Below, in pieces: positions 30,949 to 40,212 of a stretch of 64,000 nucleotides of DNA (its first letter is position 1; every line of letters starts with the position of its first letter). A program made the position numbers and the translations under genes. This DNA is from Pseudomonas sp. KU26590 (lineage in GTDB: Bacteria; Pseudomonadota; Gammaproteobacteria; Pseudomonadales; Pseudomonadaceae), in contig NZ_CP110644.1 in assembly GCF_026153515.1 (NCBI RefSeq), positions 2,695,501-2,759,500 on the forward strand. Reading direction: 5' to 3'. Below the pieces are notes generated by a model. That model saw nothing but the letters and a program-made list of their open reading frames with translations. It searched no databases and was not told the origin of the DNA.

Positions 30949-32169
30949 TTACTTGCCAGTCCAGCGCTTCATCACCAGCGTGGCGTTGGTGCCGCCAAAG
31001 CCGAAGCTGTTGCTCATCACCAGATTCAGCTCGGTGTTTTCGCGGGTCTTGGTCAGGATCGGCATGTCGGCAACGGCTGGGTCCAGCTCGTCGATGTTCG
31101 CCGAACCGGCCATGAAGTTGCCTTCCATCATCAGCATGCAGTAGATCGCTTCGTGAACGCCGGCGGCGCCCAGGGAGTGACCCGACAGGCTCTTGGTGGA
31201 GCTGATCGCAGGCGCCTTGTCGCCGAACACTTCGCGCACGCCTTCCATTTCCTTGGCATCGCCGACCGGAGTGGAAGTGCCGTGGGTGTTCAGGTAGTCG
31301 ATGGTGCCATCAACGGTGGACAGCGCCTGCTGCATGCAGCGGATGGCGCCTTCGCCGCTTGGTGCGACCATGTCATAACCGTCGGAGGTTGCACCGTAGC
31401 CAACCAGTTCGGCGTAGATCTTCGCGCCACGGGCCAGAGCGTGCTCCAGCTCCTCGACCACGACCATGCCGCCGCCGCCGGCGATGACGAAACCGTCGCG
31501 GTCAGCGTCATAGGCACGGGAAGCCTGTTCAGGCGTGTCGTTGCGTTTGCTCGACAGCGCGCCCATGGCGTCGAACAGGAACGACTGGCTCCAGTGCTCC
31601 TCTTCGCCACCGCCGGCAAACACGATGTCCTGCTTGCCCATCTGAATCTGTTCCATGGCGGTACCGATGCAGTGAGCACTGGTGGCGCAGGCAGAAGCGA
31701 TGGAGTAGTTCAGGCCCTTGATCTTGAATGGCGTCGCCAGACATGCCGACACCGTGCTGCTCATGGTGCGGGTCACGCGGTACGGGCCGACGCGCTTGAC
31801 GCCCTTCTCGCGCAGGATGTCCAGCGCTTCCATCTGGTTCAGCGTCGATGCGCCGCCGGAGCCTGCGATCAGACCGGTACGCGGGTTGGAAACCTGCTCT
31901 TCGGTCAGACCGGAATCGGTGACAGCGTCTTTCATCGCCAGGTAGGCGTACGCCGCGGCGTGGCCCACAAAGCGGAAGATCTTGCGATCGATCAGCTCTT
32001 CGAGATTGAGGTCAATGGAGCCGGAAACCTGGCTGCGCAGACCCATTTCGGCATATTCCGGATTGAAACGGATGCCAGGGCGACTTGCACGCAAGTTGGC
32101 GGAGACGGTGTCTTTGTCATTGCCCAAGCAGGAAACAATGCCCAGACCAGTGATAACGACGCGGCGCAT
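30949..32169 (-). CDS. fabB: 3-oxoacyl-ACP synthase I (unsaturated fatty acid synthesis)
   Basis: Elongating condensing enzyme that extends the cis-3-decenoyl-ACP made by FabA (406 residues). Cys-His-His triad: Cys in [14 protein letters not shown] (near 163), His in [11 protein letters not shown] (near 298), His in [15 protein letters not shown] (near 333). The start [18 protein letters not shown] at 32169 is the family start. It lies 10 bp after fabA and forms the usual fabAB operon. Confidence 0.97.
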   Translation of the reverse strand: MRRVVITGLGIVSCLGNDKDTVSANLRASRPGIRFNPEYAEMGLRSQVSGSIDLNLEELIDRKIFRFVGHAAAYAYLAMKDAVTDSGLTEEQVSNPRTGLIAGSGGASTLNQMEALDILREKGVKRVGPYRVTRTMSSTVSACLATPFKIKGLNYSIASACATSAHCIGTAMEQIQMGKQDIVFAGGGEEEHWSQSFLFDAMGALSSKRNDTPEQASRAYDADRDGFVIAGGGGMVVVEELEHALARGAKIYAELVGYGATSDGYDMVAPSGEGAIRCMQQALSTVDGTIDYLNTHGTSTPVGDAKEMEGVREVFGDKAPAISSTKSLSGHSLGAAGVHEAIYCMLMMEGNFMAGSANIDELDPAVADMPILTKTRENTELNLVMSNSFGFGGTNATLVMKRWTGK

Positions 32170-32179
32170 GCGAATACCC

Positions 32180-32695
32180 TTAGAAATTTTCAGTGGAGGT
32201 GAAGACGCCGACACGCAGGCCTTCAGCGGTATAGATTTCACGGCCGTCCACGCTGACCGAACCGTCGGCAATCGCCAGGTTCAGCTTGCCTTTGAGGACA
32301 CGCTTGATTTGGATGTTATAGGTGACCTTCTTGGCGGTCGGCAGGACCTGACCGAAGAATTTCACTTCGCCCGAGCCCAGTGCGCGACCGCGGCCCGGCA
32401 GACCTTGCCAGCCCAGGAAAAAGCCAACCAGTTGCCACATGGCATCAAGGCCCAGGCAACCTGGCATCACCGGGTCACCTTCGAAGTGACAAGCGAAGAA
32501 CCACAGGTCCGGGGTGATATCGAGTTCGGCGACCAATTCACCTTTTCCGTACTTGCCGCCTTCTTCACTGATGTGAGTGATCCGATCAACCATCAGCATG
32601 TTGGGGGCGGGCAATTGCGCGTTACCTGGGCCGAACAGCTCGCCGCGACTGCAGCGCAGCAGATCTTCCCGGGTAAAGGCGTTTTGTTTGGTCAT
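32180..32695 (-). CDS. fabA: 3-hydroxydecanoyl-ACP dehydratase/isomerase
   Basis: Introduces the double bond of unsaturated fatty acids by dehydrating 3-hydroxydecanoyl-ACP and isomerising the product (171 residues). Catalytic His70 and Asp84 lie in [23 protein letters not shown], matching the His/Asp pair of E. coli FabA. First gene of fabA-fabB. The 210-bp region upstream holds a palindrome that could be a FabR/DesT-type operator. Confidence 0.97.
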   Translation of the reverse strand: MTKQNAFTREDLLRCSRGELFGPGNAQLPAPNMLMVDRITHISEEGGKYGKGELVAELDITPDLWFFACHFEGDPVMPGCLGLDAMWQLVGFFLGWQGLPGRGRALGSGEVKFFGQVLPTAKKVTYNIQIKRVLKGKLNLAIADGSVSVDGREIYTAEGLRVGVFTSTENF

Positions 32696-32828
32696 GCGAA
32701 CTCCTCGATAATCCTGTGCGGCAGGGTGTGGCGTTACTTACCCAATCTGGCCAGCGGGTCATCCCTCTGCTGGCAGCCTACTCATAGACTATTGCGTTGT
32801 AGTGAAAGTCACAGCACGGGTGAAATGA

Positions 32829-32845
32829 ATGTACACCTGTGCACT
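32829..32845. promoter_or_regulatory. Candidate operator palindrome upstream of fabA
   Basis: ATGTACACCTGTGCACT is an imperfect palindrome (TGTACA-CC-TGTGCA) about 135 bp upstream of the fabA start. It resembles the GTACA-N2-TGT core bound by FabR/DesT-type TetR regulators of unsaturated fatty acid synthesis. The resemblance is partial and no regulator gene is nearby. Confidence 0.3.
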
Positions 32846-32905
32846 GAAATTTTTCGTCCGCGCGTTGGCGTGGGTCGAATCGGCACACAAGACTGCCGCA
32901 ATTTA

Positions 32906-34843
32906 TCATTTACCGCCAGTCGCAGATGCCTTAATGGTCAACCAGCGCTGCAAAACCTGCTGTAAATCAGTACGTTTGAACGGCTTGGCCAGGTAATCGT
33001 TCATTCCGGCTTGCAGACAAATCTCCCGGTCGCCGTGCTGGGCGTTGGCGGTCAGGGCAATAATGGGCAATGTCCCCAGCCCCGGCAGCAGTCGGATTCG
33101 GCGCGTCGCCTCATAGCCGTCCATGACCGGCAGCCGGCAGTCCATCAGGATCAGCGCGAAGCTTTCCCGGCTGGCCATGTTCACCGCCTCAAGGCCATCC
33201 GCCGCCACACTTACCTGCAAACCCAGGCTGCGCAGCATCGCTTCGACCACCGTCCTGTTCACCGGGTTGTCCTCGACCAGCAGCACGCAGGCGTCGCGGC
33301 TCTGTGGCAATTCACCCACGGCGCCCGACGCGAGCTCGACCACCGGCTGTTGAACCCGCTGCAGCGGTATTTGCAGTTGGAAGACAGAGCCAAGCCCCTC
33401 GCTGCTCTGCGCCTGCAGCGACCCGCCCATGCGCCCGGCCAGATTGCGCGCAATGGGCAGGCCCAGGCCGGTGCCACCATAGCGGCGGGAGATGGAGTTG
33501 TCTGCTTGCTGAAACGCGTCGAACATGGATTCCAGCAGGTCCGGAGAAATCCCGATGCCGCTGTCGCGCACCGCGCAGGTAAACAGAACGTGGTGTGGGT
33601 CGGCGAGCGTGACGCCCGCCTCGACGCGCACGCTGCCGAACTCGGTGAACTTCAGCGCATTGCCAATCAGGTTGACCAGAATCTGCCGAATGCGCGTCGG
33701 GTCGCCCATCACCTGCAATGCCTCCATGGAAGGCGGCAAATCCAGTTCCAGAGAAAGACCGCGCTGCTGTGCGTTGTGGGCAAACGCCTGAACCGAGGTG
33801 CTGATCAGGTCGGCGAGGTTGAATGAAATGCTCTCCAGTTCCAGCGCATCGCGTTCGAAGCGGGAGAAATCAAGAATGTCGTTGATGACGCGCAGCAGGT
33901 GCTCGGTGGATTCCATGGCCAGCGAGGCGTACTCGGCCTGCTCGTCGGTCATCTTCGTGGTTTCCATCAACTGCAGCATGCCCAGCACGCCATTCATGGG
34001 CGTGCGCAACTCGTGGCTCATCATGGCCAGGAATTCGGACTTCGCGTTGTTGGCACGTTCGGCTTCTTCGCGGGTGCGGATGAGCGCGTCCATCGCCTGC
34101 TTCTGCTCTCGGCTGGCCTTCTCAAGGCCCAGGGCCAGATTGTTGATGTGCCGCGCCAGATCGCCCAACTCGGCATCATCGGCAACGGGCAGCGGGGCAG
34201 AATAGTCGCCTTGCTGGATGGCCTTTACTGCCGCGCTCATGGCGCTGATGGGCTGGGACAGGCTCAGCGACAGCCGCCTCGCCAGCATGTAGGTAAACAG
34301 CAGGGCGAACATCGCCAGCACGCCGGCCTTCAGTAATATCTCCTGCTCACGCTGATTAAAGGCGTCACTGGACATGCCCACCAGCACCCGCCCCAGATAA
34401 CCTTCGACCCGCACGCTGGGGTCTTCATCGGCACCGACTTCGTCGGCATTTCCTGACAGCTGCGCGGACCTGTCTGGCTGCAGGCGGATGGGTGCCTGGA
34501 ACACTTCCATCTGCCGCGAGTGCCCTTGTTCCTCGGCGGGTTCGACATGAACCAGCACCTTGCCGGCGCTGTTGCGCACTTCGAGAAAACGCACATGGGG
34601 CGTGTTCATCGTCGCGTTCATGAGGTTTTCAAGCATGGCGTTATTGCCGACGATGACGCCGTACTCCGCTGCCGGCGCCAACTGGTTGGCGATAAGCTGC
34701 CCAGTGTGATTGAGCTCCTGGCGCAGGTCTTGAATGCGCACCACGGTGAAGAAGCTGATCAGCAGCAGGGTCAGCAGTAACGCCGGACCGAGGCTGAGGA
34801 TCTGCGTGCGGGTGCTGATGTTCCAGCCGCGCTGAGCCGTCAC
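32906..34843 (-). CDS. Hybrid sensor histidine kinase (HAMP-HisKA-HATPase-REC)
   Basis: 645 residues. Two membrane helices (about 15-36 and 172-188) flank a periplasmic sensor of about 135 residues. HAMP domain at about 190-245. HisKA with His277 in MMSHELRTPMNGVLG, and HATPase motifs NLIGNALKFT, DSGIGI and GGTGLGLPI. A receiver domain (about 518-635) has phospho-acceptor Asp568 in LILMDCRLPVMDG. There is no Hpt domain, so a separate phosphotransfer protein such as HptB is likely. The gene order fabB-fabA-kinase matches P. aeruginosa PA1609-PA1611, where PA1611 is a kinase reported to interact with RetS in the Gac/Rsm network. Orthology is inferred from order and architecture. Confidence 0.9.
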   Translation of the reverse strand: MTAQRGWNISTRTQILSLGPALLLTLLLISFFTVVRIQDLRQELNHTGQLIANQLAPAAEYGVIVGNNAMLENLMNATMNTPHVRFLEVRNSAGKVLVHVEPAEEQGHSRQMEVFQAPIRLQPDRSAQLSGNADEVGADEDPSVRVEGYLGRVLVGMSSDAFNQREQEILLKAGVLAMFALLFTYMLARRLSLSLSQPISAMSAAVKAIQQGDYSAPLPVADDAELGDLARHINNLALGLEKASREQKQAMDALIRTREEAERANNAKSEFLAMMSHELRTPMNGVLGMLQLMETTKMTDEQAEYASLAMESTEHLLRVINDILDFSRFERDALELESISFNLADLISTSVQAFAHNAQQRGLSLELDLPPSMEALQVMGDPTRIRQILVNLIGNALKFTEFGSVRVEAGVTLADPHHVLFTCAVRDSGIGISPDLLESMFDAFQQADNSISRRYGGTGLGLPIARNLAGRMGGSLQAQSSEGLGSVFQLQIPLQRVQQPVVELASGAVGELPQSRDACVLLVEDNPVNRTVVEAMLRSLGLQVSVAADGLEAVNMASRESFALILMDCRLPVMDGYEATRRIRLLPGLGTLPIIALTANAQHGDREICLQAGMNDYLAKPFKRTDLQQVLQRWLTIKASATGGK

Positions 34844-35155
34844 GAGGCGTTTCCGGCTGTCTGGGGCCGGAGGGTTTGCCGATGTTCAGGCATGGCGAAG
34901 CCTTACGGGGCACGGCAAGTGGACGCTTGGTGTCATGTGACGGATCTCTTCGGGAGCGACCTGACGATAGCTCATCGGCGACGTTGAGGAATTTTCATCT
35001 CGGGGGTGCATCTTAACCGAGCGGTGGGCAATTTCCTCGGCAAGAGTGGGGGATCGGCTATAAGTGCGTGGGGCACCTTTTGCCGCTGGCCGCGAGCCTG
35101 GCGCTCCGTATAATGCCCGCATCGCCAGATGTGATGGCCCTGAATGGATTGTTTT
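34844..35155 (+). promoter_or_regulatory. Divergent interval between the kinase and gpsA, with a TATAAT box
   Basis: The 312-bp interval contains no gene. A perfect TATAAT hexamer lies at 35109-35114, 42 bp before the gpsA start. The matching -35 region is poor, so an activator may be needed or the box may be fortuitous. Confidence 0.4.
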
Positions 35156-36181
35156 ATGACCCAGCAGCAACCAATAGCGGTCCTTGGCGGCGGCAGTTTC
35201 GGGACCGCAGTGGCCAATCTGTTGGCCGGCAACGGTCATCGGGTGACGCAGTGGATGCGCGATCCGGAGCAGGCCGAGGCGATCCGCGTCAATCGCGAGA
35301 ACCCGCGCTACCTCAAAGGCATCAAGGTGCTCGAAGGCGTCGAGGCGGTCACCGACCTGCACGCCACCTTGCAGCACAGTCAACTGGTCTTCGTTGCACT
35401 GCCGTCCAGTGCGCTGCGTGGCGTACTGACCCCGCACGTCGACCTGCTCGCCGGCAAGATGCTGGTCAGCCTGACCAAGGGCATTGAGGCCGACACCTTC
35501 AAACTCATGAGCGAGATCCTTCAGGACATCGCGCCTGCTGCGCGGATCGGCGTGCTGTCCGGCCCCAACCTCGCCCGCGAAATCGCCGAGCACGCCCTGA
35601 CCGCCACGGTTGTCGCCAGCGAAGATGAGGACCTTTGTCAGCAGGTTCAGGCTGCACTGCATGGCCGCACCTTCCGCGTGTACGCCAGCGCCGACCGTTT
35701 TGGCGTGGAGCTGGGCGGCGCGCTGAAAAACGTCTACGCCATCATTGCCGGCATGGCGGTCGCGCTGAACATGGGCGAGAACACCAAGAGCATGCTGATC
35801 ACTCGCGCGCTGGCGGAGATGACCCGTTTCGCGGTCAGTCAGGGCGCCAATCCCATGACCTTCCTGGGCCTGGCCGGGGTTGGCGATCTGATCGTCACCT
35901 GTTCCTCGCCCAAAAGCCGCAATTATCAGGTCGGTTTTGCCTTGGGGCAGGGCCTGAGCCTGGACGAGGCGGTGACCCGACTGGGTGAAGTTGCGGAGGG
36001 CGTCAATACGCTCAAGGTGCTCAAGGCCAAGGCGCAGGAATTGCAGGTGTACATGCCGCTGGTGGCCGGGCTTCACGCCATTCTGTTCGAGGGCCGCACG
36101 CTGGAGCAGGTCATTGAGTTGCTGATGCGCGCCGAGCCCAAGACCGACGTCGATTTCATTTCAACCAGTGGTTTCAACTGA
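35156..36181 (+). CDS. gpsA: NAD(P)-dependent glycerol-3-phosphate dehydrogenase
   Basis: Cytosolic enzyme reducing dihydroxyacetone phosphate to sn-glycerol 3-phosphate for phospholipid synthesis (341 residues). The NAD(P) motif [17 protein letters not shown] lies at about 6-22. The substrate domain contains [19 protein letters not shown] (catalytic Lys), [23 protein letters not shown] and [11 protein letters not shown]. The ATG at 35156 gives the usual N-terminus; an ATG four codons upstream is less likely. It is followed by the DUF4389 and sixA genes in the same direction. Confidence 0.96.
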   Translation: MTQQQPIAVLGGGSFGTAVANLLAGNGHRVTQWMRDPEQAEAIRVNRENPRYLKGIKVLEGVEAVTDLHATLQHSQLVFVALPSSALRGVLTPHVDLLAGKMLVSLTKGIEADTFKLMSEILQDIAPAARIGVLSGPNLAREIAEHALTATVVASEDEDLCQQVQAALHGRTFRVYASADRFGVELGGALKNVYAIIAGMAVALNMGENTKSMLITRALAEMTRFAVSQGANPMTFLGLAGVGDLIVTCSSPKSRNYQVGFALGQGLSLDEAVTRLGEVAEGVNTLKVLKAKAQELQVYMPLVAGLHAILFEGRTLEQVIELLMRAEPKTDVDFISTSGFN

Positions 36182-36199
36182 TCCCACACGGAGAAGCTC

Positions 36200-36712
36200 T
36201 TGAACGAATCAAAACTCAAGCAACACGAATCGATCCTGCTGCGCATCCTTTGGATGGCGGTGTTTGTGCTGGTCTGGCAAGTGGCGCAGGTGGTGCTGGG
36301 GGTGGCTGTCCTGGTGCAGCTGGTTTACCGCCTGTTCAATGGCGCGCCGAGCCTTGCCGTGATGTCGTTCGGCGACAGTCTGAGCCAGTACCTGGCGCAG
36401 ATCGGTCGCTTCGGCACCTTCCATACTGATCAAAAGCCATGGCCATTCGCCGATTGGCCAACGCCGCGTGCGCCTGAGGGGGAGGCGCCGCATGTTGTAG
36501 CCGTCACTCCGCAAACGGCGCCTTCTGCTCCGCAGCCTGCTCCAGCCACGCCGCCACCGGCGCCTGCTACTCCGCAGCCGGTTCCCGCGGCGACGCAACC
36601 GGTTTCCGAAACGCCGCCGGTGGTTTCTGACACGTCGCACGCGGCTGCCGACACATCGCCATCTGCACCGGTCACGCCGCCTGCTGCGCCTGGCGAGGAG
36701 CCGAAACTGTGA
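36200..36712 (+). CDS. DUF4389 membrane protein with a Pro/Ala/Thr-rich tail
   Basis: 170 residues, TTG start at 36200 with GGAGAAG upstream. Residues 1-90 form the DUF4389 domain: one long hydrophobic segment (about 14-45), then FNGAPSLAVMSFGDSLSQYLAQIGRF. Residues about 108-165 are a low-complexity tail built from short Pro-Ala-Thr repeats (TAPSAPQPAPATPPPAPATP type), probably disordered. The coding end overlaps the sixA GTG start by four bases. In pseudomonads this small gene is commonly found between gpsA and sixA. Function unknown. Confidence 0.8.
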   Translation: MNESKLKQHESILLRILWMAVFVLVWQVAQVVLGVAVLVQLVYRLFNGAPSLAVMSFGDSLSQYLAQIGRFGTFHTDQKPWPFADWPTPRAPEGEAPHVVAVTPQTAPSAPQPAPATPPPAPATPQPVPAATQPVSETPPVVSDTSHAAADTSPSAPVTPPAAPGEEPKL

Positions 36713-37167
36713 AAGTGTGGATTCTGCGCCACGGCGAGGCGAAACCTCAGGCCCGCACGGACGCCGACAGAGAGTTGACCGCCAAGGGTCGGGAAGAGGT
36801 CTTGCGCAGTGCCGCTCACTTGATGGGTCAACCGCTGCAGCAGATCATCGCCAGTCCGTATGTGCGTGCCCGGCAGACCGCTGAGCTGGTCCGTCAGGTG
36901 CTCGGGTTTACCGATCCCATCGTGACCGTGCCGTGGCTGACGCCCGAGAGCAATCCGCACAAGGTCCTCGATCAGTTGGAGGCGTACAGCGACGAGAATG
37001 TGTTGCTGGTCAGTCATCAACCTTTGGTGGGCGCGTTGATCGGGCTGGCGGTGCATGGCTCTTTGCAGGAGGCGCAACCGATGCACACCGCCAGTCTGGC
37101 TCAGCTTGAGGCGGATTTGCCCCTTGCTGGCGCGATGGAACTGGTGGATGTTCGACATGCTGAATGA
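36709..37167 (+). CDS. sixA: Phosphohistidine phosphatase SixA
   Basis: 152-residue histidine phosphatase. The RHGEA motif at residues 7-11 carries the nucleophilic His8, and the second His lies in LVSHQPLVGALIG. In E. coli SixA removes phosphate from Hpt or phosphotransfer His residues. The GTG start overlaps the upstream gene by four bases. A phosphatase of this type close to a hybrid kinase gene is suggestive, but a direct link is inference. Confidence 0.9.
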   Translation: MKVWILRHGEAKPQARTDADRELTAKGREEVLRSAAHLMGQPLQQIIASPYVRARQTAELVRQVLGFTDPIVTVPWLTPESNPHKVLDQLEAYSDENVLLVSHQPLVGALIGLAVHGSLQEAQPMHTASLAQLEADLPLAGAMELVDVRHAE

Positions 37168-37246
37168 TGGAGCGGTGGGCGTTTTCTGCGCTCCCCGCCG
37201 TTGAATGAGAGAAGTCGTGCAAACCCTCCAATAACAAGGAAGAACC

Positions 37247-37690
37247 ATGAGTGTATGGCGTAGGCCCCCGGACCTCGACGCGCTGAATGCGAAGCAGAAG
37301 AACACCATCGGTGAGGTGCTGGATATTCGGTTTGAGGCGGTTGACGATCTGTCTTTGACGGCGAGCATGGCGGTGGATGGGCGTACTCATCAGCCTTACG
37401 GTTTGTTGCACGGCGGCGCTTCGGTGGTGCTGGCGGAGACGGTGGGTTCTACGGCCAGTTATCTGGTGATTGATACCGATCGGTTTTTTTGTGTGGGGAT
37501 TGAGGTCAACGCGAACCATTTGCGGGGCGTGCGCAGTGGGCGTGTGACGGCGGTGGCGCACCCGGTGCATATCGGGCGCACGACGCATGTCTGGGATATT
37601 CGTCTGACGACGGAGGATGGTAAGGCCTGTTGTATTTCCCGGTTGACGGTGGCGGTGGTGCCGCATGGGGAGCAGCCGCCGTCTCGCTGA
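37247..37690 (+). CDS. Hotdog-fold acyl-CoA thioesterase
   Basis: 147 residues with the PaaI/YdiI-type hotdog motif: PYGLLHGGASVVLAETVGSTAS holds the catalytic Glu (or Asp) and the HGG loop, and the final strand VWDIRLTTEDGKACCISRLTVAVV is complete. It probably hydrolyses aromatic or medium-chain acyl-CoA. AAGGAAGAACC forms a good ribosome site. It lies 79 bp after sixA and is followed by a repeat region. Confidence 0.9.
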   Translation: MSVWRRPPDLDALNAKQKNTIGEVLDIRFEAVDDLSLTASMAVDGRTHQPYGLLHGGASVVLAETVGSTASYLVIDTDRFFCVGIEVNANHLRGVRSGRVTAVAHPVHIGRTTHVWDIRLTTEDGKACCISRLTVAVVPHGEQPPSR

Positions 37691-38353
37691 TCGTTGAGGC
37701 GCTTTAGGCCAGGATCAAGAGCGTCTGCCTGGGGGCAGACTGTTTCGCCTTCGGCGAGTTACTTGGAAAAGTCGAAAGTCGCACCATCCCCAAGTAACCA
37801 AGGGTGCTTGCTCCTGGTTGGGCTCCTCCTTCGTAGGAGTACCTTCACTCCGGTCTCGCTCCGTGGGCCCGCTGCCATCCGCCATCCATGGCGGGGGGCA
37901 GCTCTCGCCGCATCCATGCGGCTCGGCCCACTCCGCGAGACCTGCGTTCAGCCTGCACCCAAGTCGCGATTGGCGGTGCTTGGGCCTTTTGTGTACGAAG
38001 ATCAAAATCAGATCAACTGCAGATCAAGGGCTTCCCGGCTGAAGCCGGTCCTACGGTCGGAGTCACCGCTATGCCCACTGACTGCACGCGCTGCTGTTAG
38101 TGGGACCGGCTTTAGCCGGGAAGGGGCCAGCTCGGGCACCTGTATTTTCTGAGGTCTAACGCTTGATCGTTCCCACGCTCCGCGTGGTAATGCCGCCTCA
38201 GACGCTCCGCGTCTCTGCCGTGGCGCTGCCACCCACCCAGATAAACACCCCCATGACCGGAGTGGCCTCATCGATGGCAGTTCCGGTCATTGCCGCCCCT
38301 CTCATGGGGTGCGCACAATCGCGGCTTGTTCTGGTTGCTCTGGGTGCGTCGGC
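37691..38353. repeat. Intergenic repeat block (dispersed 280-bp repeat, copy A, plus REP and CTCCGCGTGG repeat)
   Basis: At about 37724-38010 lies copy A of a dispersed repeat of roughly 280 bp, found again at 46265-46550 and inverted at 46812-47085. It starts with GCGTCTGCCTGGGGGCAGAC, contains TTTCGCCTTCGGCGAGTTAC, and ends with AAGTCGCGATTGGCGGTG and a GTGTACGAAGATCAAA tail. REP sites follow at about 38033-38055 and 38100-38125. A short ATCGTTCCCACGCTCCGCGT repeat lies at 38164-38190. Open frames across the block are repeat translations and not supported as genes. Confidence 0.7.
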
Positions 38354-39187
38354 ATGTCTCAACTTCTGTTTTTCGCTCACGCCAACGGCTTCCCGTCGGG
38401 CACGTACGGCAAGTTATTCGCCGCGCTTGGGCCTGAGTTCGAGATTCGCCATCTGGAGCAGCATGCGCACAATCCACTGTTTCCGGTGACCGATAACTGG
38501 CCGCAGTTGGTGGATGAGTTGATCCACCATGTGCGCGAGCAGCCTGAACCGGTGTGGGGTGTGGGCCATTCTCTGGGCGGTGTGCTGCATTATCACGCGG
38601 CATTGCGTCATCCGGAGTTGTACCGGGGCGTGGTTATGCTGGATTCGCCAGTGCTGACGCGGTTCGATCAGTGGATGATTCGCGCTGCCAAGCGCTTCGG
38701 TTTCATTGATCGCATCACGCCGGCAGGCCGGACGCTCGGGCGCCGGGAGGTGTTCAGCAGCGTCGAGGCGGCCCGGGAGTACTTTGCCGGCAAGTCGCTG
38801 TTTCGGCGTTTCGATCCCGAGTGCTTCGAGGCGTATCTGCTTCACGGGCTGCAAGCCGATGGCGACGGGGTGCGCCTGCGCTTCGATCCCGCGACCGAAA
38901 TCAGCATCTACCGCAGCGTGCCCCACACCAGCCCCGGCCTTGCCCGTCAGTTGCGGGTGCCGCTGGCGATGGTGCGCGGCGAAAGCAGCGATGTGGTGCG
39001 GCGCCATCATGCGCTGTCGGTCAAAAGCATGCGCGAGGGCGTGTATCTTTCCGTGCCGGGCGGGCATATGTTCCCCCTCGAACATCCTGAGGACACCGCC
39101 CGCATGCTCACAACGCTGTTTTCCCGCTGGACGACCAGAGCCAACGGTGAGCACGCCGATGTTGCCCTGCAACGAGCCCGCGCATGA
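38354..39187 (+). CDS. Alpha/beta hydrolase
   Basis: 277 residues. HANGFPSGTYGKLFAAL near the N-terminus is an oxyanion-hole HxxG-type region, and the nucleophile elbow is GVGHSLGGVLHYHA (Ser near 79). The late GGHMFPLEHPEDTARML holds the catalytic His. The start MSQLLFFAHANGF at 38354 was preferred to an upstream in-frame ATG that falls in repeat sequence. It overlaps the next hydrolase by four bases (ATGA). The tandem hydrolase pair corresponds in order to P. aeruginosa PA1621-PA1622. Substrate unknown. Confidence 0.88.
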   Translation: MSQLLFFAHANGFPSGTYGKLFAALGPEFEIRHLEQHAHNPLFPVTDNWPQLVDELIHHVREQPEPVWGVGHSLGGVLHYHAALRHPELYRGVVMLDSPVLTRFDQWMIRAAKRFGFIDRITPAGRTLGRREVFSSVEAAREYFAGKSLFRRFDPECFEAYLLHGLQADGDGVRLRFDPATEISIYRSVPHTSPGLARQLRVPLAMVRGESSDVVRRHHALSVKSMREGVYLSVPGGHMFPLEHPEDTARMLTTLFSRWTTRANGEHADVALQRARA

Positions 39188-40038
39188 CCTGCTCGGTAGA
39201 AGAAGTCCGACTGAGCCTGCCCCATATCGAGCTGGCCGCTCATCTGTTTGGTCCGCAGGACGGCATTCCGGTGATCGCCCTGCATGGCTGGCTGGACAAT
39301 GCCAACAGCTTCGCGCGGCTGGCGCCCAAGCTTGAAGGGCTGAGGATATTGGCGCTGGACATGGCCGGGCATGGCCACTCCGATCACCGTCCGCCAGGTG
39401 CCGCCTACGGCTTGCCGGACTACGCCCACGATGTTTTGCAGGTGGCGGAGCAGATGGGCTGGGAGCGCTTCTCTCTGCTGGGTCATTCGCTCGGGGCGAT
39501 CATTTCTGTGATCGTCGCGGCGGCCGTTCCCCAGCGGGTGAGTCGTCTGGCCTTGATCGACGGGTTGGTGCCGCCGGTGGGCGAGCCAGAGTCTGTCGTC
39601 GAGCGCATGGGCGCGGCGCTGCAGGCGCAATTGACCCAGCAGAGCAAGCGCAAACCGGTCTACCCGGACATGGATCGGGCGGTGGAGGCGCGGATGAAAG
39701 GCATGGTGGCGGTCAGTCGCGAGGCCGCCGAACTGTTGGCCCAGCGTGGCTTGATGCCGGTGCCGGGTGGTTACACCTGGCGCAGCGACAGCCGGCTGAC
39801 CTTGCCCTCGGCGATTCGTCTGACGCGAGCGCAGGCGCTGTCTTTTGTCACGGCGGTGCGCTGTCCGACCCAGTTGATCGTCGCCGAGGAGGGCATGCTC
39901 GCTCAGAACAGGGAGCTGCTCGCCAGCGTTCCTTTTACGGTGACGACCTTGCCGGGCGGGCACCATCTGCACCTCAACGACGAGGCAGGGGCGGGCTCTG
40001 TTGCAGACTGTTTCAATCGCTTCTTCGCCGTTCCTTGA
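39184..40038 (+). CDS. Alpha/beta hydrolase
   Basis: 284 residues. ALHGWLDNANSFARLAPKL, DMAGHGHSDHRPPG and the elbow LLGHSLGAIISVIVAA (Ser near 102) are standard for the family. The catalytic His lies in LPGGHHLHLND at the end. Translationally coupled to the preceding hydrolase by an ATGA overlap. Both may act on related esters, but the substrate is not known. Confidence 0.9.
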   Translation: MTCSVEEVRLSLPHIELAAHLFGPQDGIPVIALHGWLDNANSFARLAPKLEGLRILALDMAGHGHSDHRPPGAAYGLPDYAHDVLQVAEQMGWERFSLLGHSLGAIISVIVAAAVPQRVSRLALIDGLVPPVGEPESVVERMGAALQAQLTQQSKRKPVYPDMDRAVEARMKGMVAVSREAAELLAQRGLMPVPGGYTWRSDSRLTLPSAIRLTRAQALSFVTAVRCPTQLIVAEEGMLAQNRELLASVPFTVTTLPGGHHLHLNDEAGAGSVADCFNRFFAVP

Positions 40039-40212
40039 CTTGCGACCTGCAACTGCCGAGGCTGGGGCAGTTGAAACAGGAGACTGCACGATGGACCACT
40101 GCCCACGCCCCGACATTTTATTTTCCAGCACGCCGCGCGTTGTCGCGGCTTTGTTTTGCCTGCCGATTGCCTTGCCTGCCGCTTCAATGGCTGCCTCGCC
40201 GATTGACCTGCC

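Noticed and set aside
38309..38353. Upstream start for the first alpha/beta hydrolase.
   Set aside because: The added residues are Cys-rich and fall next to repeat sequence; the family N-terminus begins at 38354.
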